Part shown: positions 7,226 through 10,720 of the stretch, piece after piece
How positions within the stretch are numbered: the first letter of the stretch is position 1
Layout of the letters: each line of letters opens with the position of its first letter
NCBI GenBank assembly: GCA_022709485.1
Contig: JAKLIS010000022.1
Span: forward strand, 1-10,720
Source of the DNA: Elusimicrobiota bacterium
GTDB taxonomy: Bacteria > Elusimicrobiota > Elusimicrobia > F11
Length of the DNA stretch: 10,720 nucleotides
Direction: 5' to 3'
Made by a program: the position numbers and the translations under genes
Notes under the pieces: model-generated
What the model was told of the DNA's origin: nothing
What the model saw: the letters and a program-made list of their open reading frames with translations, nothing else
Database searches by the model: none

Positions 7226-8887
7226 TCAATCTAATTTTTCGAATGTAACGATGGGTGGCCGATTGGGAATTGGATTTTTTCGGATGACGGACGCTTTCCG
7301 CCATTTCTTATCGTCCCGGTCCGGATAATTCCGGTTATTGTGGAGACCCCGGCTTTCATGGCGGGCCAGGGCCGACCGAACCACCAATTCTCCCACCAGA
7401 GAGATATTTCTCAACTGAAGGAGCCTGGCATCAATCTTAAAATCCCAATAATATTCATGTATTTCTTGGTTCAACAGTTCCAACCGCCGCAAAGCACGCA
7501 GCAGTATCTTATCCGACCGTTGAATACCCACATAATTCCACATCGCGCGCCGGACTTCTCCCCAATTTTGTTTTATAACCACTTGTTCATCTGGGTTTCG
7601 GGCCGATCCGACGTTCCAGACGGGAATTTTAATTGAACGAAGTTTTTTGGAAATTCGCCGGGCCATTTCGGCGGCACGGTGAGCAAATACCAGACATTCC
7701 AGAAGCGAGTTGGATGCCAATCGGTTGGCCCCATGGAGTCCCGTGCAAGCGACTTCTCCCACCGCAAAAAGGCGTTCTAAATTTGTGCGGCCCCATTCAT
7801 CCACTTTTACCCCCCCGCAGAAATAATGGGCGGCTGGAACGACGGGAATGGGATGTTTAGTGATATCGATGCCATATTCCAGACACTTCTGATAAATCCC
7901 CGGAAATCTTTTTTTAAGAAATTCCGAATCGCGGTGATGGATATCGAGGAAAACGCAATCATCACCCGTCTTTTTAAGTTCCGTGTCGATGGCGCGGGCC
8001 ACGATATCTCGAGGCGCCAACTCCCTATTCTGATGATACCGCCTCATAAACTTCTCCCCGCTCTTAAGCTTCAAGATGGCGCCCTCACCCCGGAGCGCCT
8101 CCGTGATAAGAAAAGATTTTGCGGCGGGGTAATAGAGGCATGTGGGATGAAATTGAACAAATTCCAAATTGCTGAGGGCCACCCCCGCCCGGAAAGCCAT
8201 GGCCATTCCATCCCCTGTCGCCACGTTGGGATTGGAAGTGAAAAGGTAGGTCATGCCGGCCCCGCCGGTGGCCAAGATGGTGGCCTTGGCCGTATAAGCG
8301 GTGATTTGGCCGGTTCTGATATTCAAAATATATGCGCCAAGGCATCCCAGGTTACCTCCATTCGGCCCATCAGATTTTGTGATCAAATTGACCGAGAAAT
8401 GACCTTCCAAAACCTTGATATTCTTGGAATTCCTAATTCGGTTGATTAGAATTCGATGAATCGCTTCTCCGGTTCTATCCGCCACATGCAAAATTCGCCT
8501 AAAAGAATGCCCCCCTTCTAGTCCCAAATCAAAGGTTTCCGGAACATCCCCGGATTTTTTACGCAAATTAAACTGGACCCCCATCGATATAAGTTCCTGG
8601 ACTCGGGCCGGACCTTCACTCACCACCAAATCCACAATTTTCTCATCGCACAGGCCCGCTCCCGCTTTAATGGTGTCTTCAGCGTGATTTCCAAACGAAT
8701 CATCTCCATGACTCACGCAAGCCACCCCCCCCTGGGCATAGCCAGTCGCCCCGTCCTGAATCCGCCCTTTGGTCACAATGAGGACCTTCCCGGCGTTTTC
8801 AAGCTTTAAAGCCGTCATGAGACCGGCCAATCCCGATCCGATAACGAGGAAATCGACTTCGTTTTGCTTTTGATTTGATTTTTTCAT
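7226..8887 (-). CDS. nadB: L-aspartate oxidase
   Basis: FAD enzyme oxidising L-aspartate to iminoaspartate, the first step of de novo NAD synthesis; its product normally goes to quinolinate synthase NadA, not present in this window. With the ATG at 8887 the protein has 553 residues. The FAD-binding VIGSGLAGL is at 15-23, GATGYAQGGVA at 46-56, LEGGHSFRRILH at 123-134 (Glu124), ATGGAG at 206-211, the active-site EALRGEGA at 263-270 (Arg266), AAHYFCGGV at 352-360 (His354) and HGANRLASNS at 385-394 (Arg389). These match catalytic positions of E. coli NadB better than succinate dehydrogenase or fumarate reductase flavoproteins. The frame also opens at a TTG at 8920, but that has no Shine-Dalgarno and adds 11 residues with no family counterpart. 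The chosen ATG has AAGGGA 11 bases upstream and places the FAD fold about 11 residues in, as in E. coli. Confidence 0.95.
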   Translation of the reverse strand: MKKSNQKQNEVDFLVIGSGLAGLMTALKLENAGKVLIVTKGRIQDGATGYAQGGVACVSHGDDSFGNHAEDTIKAGAGLCDEKIVDLVVSEGPARVQELISMGVQFNLRKKSGDVPETFDLGLEGGHSFRRILHVADRTGEAIHRILINRIRNSKNIKVLEGHFSVNLITKSDGPNGGNLGCLGAYILNIRTGQITAYTAKATILATGGAGMTYLFTSNPNVATGDGMAMAFRAGVALSNLEFVQFHPTCLYYPAAKSFLITEALRGEGAILKLKSGEKFMRRYHQNRELAPRDIVARAIDTELKKTGDDCVFLDIHHRDSEFLKKRFPGIYQKCLEYGIDITKHPIPVVPAAHYFCGGVKVDEWGRTNLERLFAVGEVACTGLHGANRLASNSLLECLVFAHRAAEMARRISKKLRSIKIPVWNVGSARNPDEQVVIKQNWGEVRRAMWNYVGIQRSDKILLRALRRLELLNQEIHEYYWDFKIDARLLQLRNISLVGELVVRSALARHESRGLHNNRNYPDRDDKKWRKASVIRKNPIPNRPPIVTFEKLD

Positions 8888-8960
8888 GAGAATTGAAATC
8901 CCTTGAGAAGGAAAATCCAATGTTATTTTATTTATGAGTCAGTTTGGCATGAAAGTTGCT

Positions 8961-8972
8961 AACAAATTTGTT
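8961..8972. promoter_or_regulatory. Perfect 12-base palindrome upstream of nadB
   Basis: The sequence AACAAATTTGTT is an exact palindrome, 74 bases before the nadB ATG. Its size and place would fit an operator for a dimeric repressor or activator. I do not recognise it as a known NAD regulator site (NrtR, NiaR or NadQ). An AT-rich 12-mer palindrome can also occur by chance. Confidence 0.25.
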
Positions 8973-9070
8973 CCCCCAAAAATAGAAAACGAGCGGATGG
9001 CTAGAAAAGGAATTTTAGGGTTGGAGCAGTGGTGTCCGGGAATAGTCCGACGGAAAAATTAAAAAGAGCC

Positions 9071-9182
9071 CGTCATTCCCGCGGAAGCCTGCCTTGCCGG
9101 CAGGCAGGCGGGAATCCAGACAGTAAACAAGTTTTTAAACATCGGGATTTAGACCTGGGCCCCCGCTTTCGCGGGGGCGACG
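9071..9182. repeat. Double palindromic repeat element (BIME- or MITE-like)
   Basis: Two related palindromes face each other. The left unit pairs ATTCCCGC (9075-9082) with GCGGGAAT (9108-9115) and contains an inner stem, GCCTGCC (9087-9093) with GGCAGGC (9103-9109). The right unit pairs GCCCCCGC (9159-9166) with GCGGGGGC (9171-9178) around a 4-base loop, which reads GAAA on the minus strand. The outer ends are inverted copies: the reverse complement of 9071-9083 matches 9170-9182 at 10 of 13 bases, and all three differences are transitions. The stems of both units remain paired (ATT/AAT in one, GCC/GGC in the other). After each stem there is a similar CCAGA / CCAGGTC flank. The pattern resembles short interspersed palindromes dispersed in many bacterial genomes. 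It starts three bases after the GAF-PAS stop. The right hairpin could act as an RNA 3' end structure, but no T-run follows it. Confidence 0.75.
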
Positions 9183-9185
9183 TTT

Positions 9186-10067
9186 CTATTTTCGCTTAAG
9201 TTGGGTCAAATCCTGAAAAATAATGGCGGCGCCCAAGGATTTCGCGAAGTTGTCTTTGATCAAGAAGGTGCTATAACCAATGAGGAGGGACGAGCCATCG
9301 GACTTTTGAAGCTCTATTTCTTGGCGGGTAACCGGCGTTTCATGTTTTTGGGTCACGTCCAGAATGGCGCTGAAAGCGGGATATTGGGGCAAAGCGTTCA
9401 GCAAGGGTTTTCCCACCACATCCGACTCAGCCACGGTTAAAATGCGGCAAGCCGTCGAATTACACCGAGTGACATTGCCATTTTGGTCGGTGGAAATGAA
9501 TCCCCCAGAGAGACTATTCAAGACGCTATTGGTATACGCGAACAAATCCTGGACTGTTTTAAAAAGAAGACAATTTTCCATGGCAACCCCGACTTGATTA
9601 CAAAAATGCTGCACAAAAACCATGTCGGCCTCTTTAAAAACGCCATCCACCCGGTTTACCAACTCCATCACTCCAATAACCTTATCCTGCCGAATGATGG
9701 GAGCGCATAAAATTGAACGGGTGCGAACTCCCGTAATGACGTCCACCGCCCGGTTAAACCGTTGATCTTCTTGGGCGTTCTCAACGTTGGCTGGCTGACG
9801 ATTGGTGGCCGCCCATCCCGACACGCCACTTTTCATTTTAAAAGGGATTTCTCGCAATAGATTTAAAGAAACGCCTTTGGCCGCCTCGGGATACAATTCT
9901 CCTACCTCTTCTCTGACAGTGAAAAAGGTCCCCCCCTGGCATTTGACAACTTCGCAGCAGCGACTCAAGACAAACGAGAACAAATGGTCGAGGTCATGAA
10001 TGTGGTGAAGGTCCGCTAAGGCGTCTAAAAGGGCGTTCGAATGATACATGCCGAGACTATTGGGCAT
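9186..10067 (-). CDS. GAF-PAS domain sensor protein without a visible output domain
   Basis: A 293-residue cytoplasmic protein with no signal peptide or membrane segment. An N-terminal GAF domain (about 26-165) is marked by VSGWAATNRQPANVENA (82-98) and the run SILCAPIIRQDKVIGVMELVN (118-138). A linker helix (about 160-185) leads to a PAS domain (about 178-290) marked by GGFISTDQNGNVTRCN (188-203) and the final AIIFQDLTQLKRK. In histidine kinases and diguanylate cyclases this PAS ending normally runs straight into the output domain, but here a TAG follows at once. It may be a truncated kinase or a free-standing sensor that acts on a partner. The ligand is unknown. The ATG at 10067 has AAGGA about 10 bases upstream, overlapping the hisS stop codon, so it is probably cotranscribed with hisS. 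Met7 is an alternative start. Confidence 0.85.
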   Translation of the reverse strand: MPNSLGMYHSNALLDALADLHHIHDLDHLFSFVLSRCCEVVKCQGGTFFTVREEVGELYPEAAKGVSLNLLREIPFKMKSGVSGWAATNRQPANVENAQEDQRFNRAVDVITGVRTRSILCAPIIRQDKVIGVMELVNRVDGVFKEADMVFVQHFCNQVGVAMENCLLFKTVQDLFAYTNSVLNSLSGGFISTDQNGNVTRCNSTACRILTVAESDVVGKPLLNALPQYPAFSAILDVTQKHETPVTRQEIELQKSDGSSLLIGYSTFLIKDNFAKSLGAAIIFQDLTQLKRK

Positions 10068-10081
10068 CGTAAAAAACTTCC

Positions 10082-10720
10082 TTATTTTTTCAAAAACTCA
10101 ACAATTTGGTTCTGAGGGACGAGAGTTTGTTCACGCGCGATCATATTTTTGACCGCCCACTGACCGCTCTTCAATTCATCCTCGCCAATAAGGATAGCGT
10201 ACTTTGCCCCAATTTCAACCGCTGAACTTAATTGATTTTTCAGTTTCTTTTTGAAAGACATAAGGGGCGGGACTATAAACCCTTGGCTTCTCAGCGATTG
10301 AATCAGCTCAAAAGCTTGAGGGACCGCGATTTCCACCAAAGGAATGACGCTGCAAATATTTTTGGAAACGGAATTGGGCCCAGCGACGCCGGATTGCAGG
10401 TGGGCCTCCACCACTCTGTCCATACCCAAAGCAAACCCAACCGCCGGCGTGGGAGGACCGCCCAAAAACTCAACCAATTCATCGTAACGCCCTCCGGCGG
10501 CCACGGCATTTTGAGCTCCCAAAACGGGGGACACAATTTCAAAAACGACACCGGTGTAATAATCGAGACCCCGGACCAATTTGGAATTTTCTTCAAACTT
10601 AAAAGGAGTTTTGGAAACAAGATGACGGAACGTCTGATACTGAGCTGAACATTGAGGACAAAGAAAATCTTTCATTTGGGGAGCGTCTTTAAGTTTCGGC
10701 CCATCCTCTTTAGAATCCAA
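10082..10720 (-). CDS. hisS: Histidine-tRNA ligase, C-terminal half (5' end outside window)
   Basis: Class II aminoacyl-tRNA synthetase charging tRNA-His; the last 212 residues are present. The HisRS motif LVRGLDYYTG is at fragment residues 48-57, GGRYDEL at 76-82 and class II motif 3, GFALGMDR, at 95-102. The C-terminal anticodon-binding domain (about 120-212) includes AVEIGAKYAILIGEDELKSG. CPQC (21-24) is a CxxC pair found in the insertion region of some bacterial HisRS proteins and may bind a metal. The first codon visible, a TTG at 10720, is internal Leu and not a real start. The gene ends in TAA, 14 bases before the GAF-PAS ATG. Confidence 0.97.
   Translation of the reverse strand: MDSKEDGPKLKDAPQMKDFLCPQCSAQYQTFRHLVSKTPFKFEENSKLVRGLDYYTGVVFEIVSPVLGAQNAVAAGGRYDELVEFLGGPPTPAVGFALGMDRVVEAHLQSGVAGPNSVSKNICSVIPLVEIAVPQAFELIQSLRSQGFIVPPLMSFKKKLKNQLSSAVEIGAKYAILIGEDELKSGQWAVKNMIAREQTLVPQNQIVEFLKK

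Larger units (their letters stand above)
8888..9185. other. Intergenic region between the GAF-PAS gene and nadB
   Basis: About 300 bases without a gene. The half nearest the GAF-PAS gene is filled by the double palindromic repeat at 9071-9182. The rest (8888-9070) should contain the nadB promoter. On the minus strand it has AT-rich candidates (CATAAA and TAAAAT near 8920-8935) but no good -35 partner at the usual distance. A perfect 12-base palindrome lies at 8961-8972. All minus-strand frames of 8940-9070 meet stops and show no kinase-like motif, so no remnant of a longer sensor gene is visible here. Confidence 0.6.

Noticed and set aside
7826..8449. Open frame of 207 codons on the plus strand
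   Set aside because: It lies wholly opposite nadB, whose protein is fully conserved, and its translation shows no recognisable domain.
8888..8920. TTG at 8920 as the nadB start
   Set aside because: There is no ribosome site before it and the added 11 residues have no family counterpart; the ATG at 8887 fits better.
9159..9178. Right hairpin of the repeat as an intrinsic terminator for the GAF-PAS gene
   Set aside because: The stem is strong and well placed, but no T-run follows on the minus strand; it is better described as part of the repeat.
9071..9182. CRISPR array
   Set aside because: Only two palindromic units in inverted orientation, with no regular spacers and no cas genes.

Overview
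This window carries ordinary chromosomal genes of a diderm (Gram-negative type) bacterium. The Tol-Pal envelope proteins, two lipoprotein signal peptides and the CpoB-like protein point to an outer membrane. Base composition is roughly balanced, and the hypothetical-free, tightly packed gene set suggests a core genome region. I cannot name the species. The gene order and the dispersed-type palindromic repeat would suit an environmental or uncultured phylum (Elusimicrobiota, Omnitrophota or Nitrospirota-like), but that is a guess.

Every supported gene is on the minus strand, so transcription runs from high to low coordinates. From 10720 downward there are: the C-terminal half of hisS (histidyl-tRNA synthetase, cut by the window edge); a GAF-PAS sensor protein 14 bases later, which stops just after its PAS domain; a non-coding stretch of about 300 bases with a double palindromic repeat (9071-9182) and the upstream region of nadB; nadB (L-aspartate oxidase); a 102-base gap; uvrA (excinuclease subunit A, full length 940 aa); a 58-base gap with a strong ribosome binding site; and then a very tight block, pal - cpoB - tolB - argF, joined by overlaps or gaps of 1 to 4 bases. 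After 70 bases comes a gene for an endonuclease III-like DNA glycosylase of the MagIII/COG2231 kind, cut by the left edge.

Pal, CpoB and TolB should work together at the outer membrane and peptidoglycan during envelope constriction. They are in an unusual order and lack adjacent tolQ, tolR and tolA. ArgF (arginine synthesis) seems to be translated from the same message. UvrA and the glycosylase are DNA repair proteins, NadB starts de novo NAD synthesis, and HisS charges tRNA-His. These do not form one pathway.

I found no mobile element with a transposase, no CRISPR array, no tRNA or rRNA, and no convincing new multi-gene system. The points most worth a second look are the double palindrome with paired base changes in its stems, the GAF-PAS protein that ends where a kinase domain would normally begin, the rearranged tol block fused to argF, the predicted lipoprotein form of CpoB, and the glycosylase with Glu in place of the catalytic Lys.
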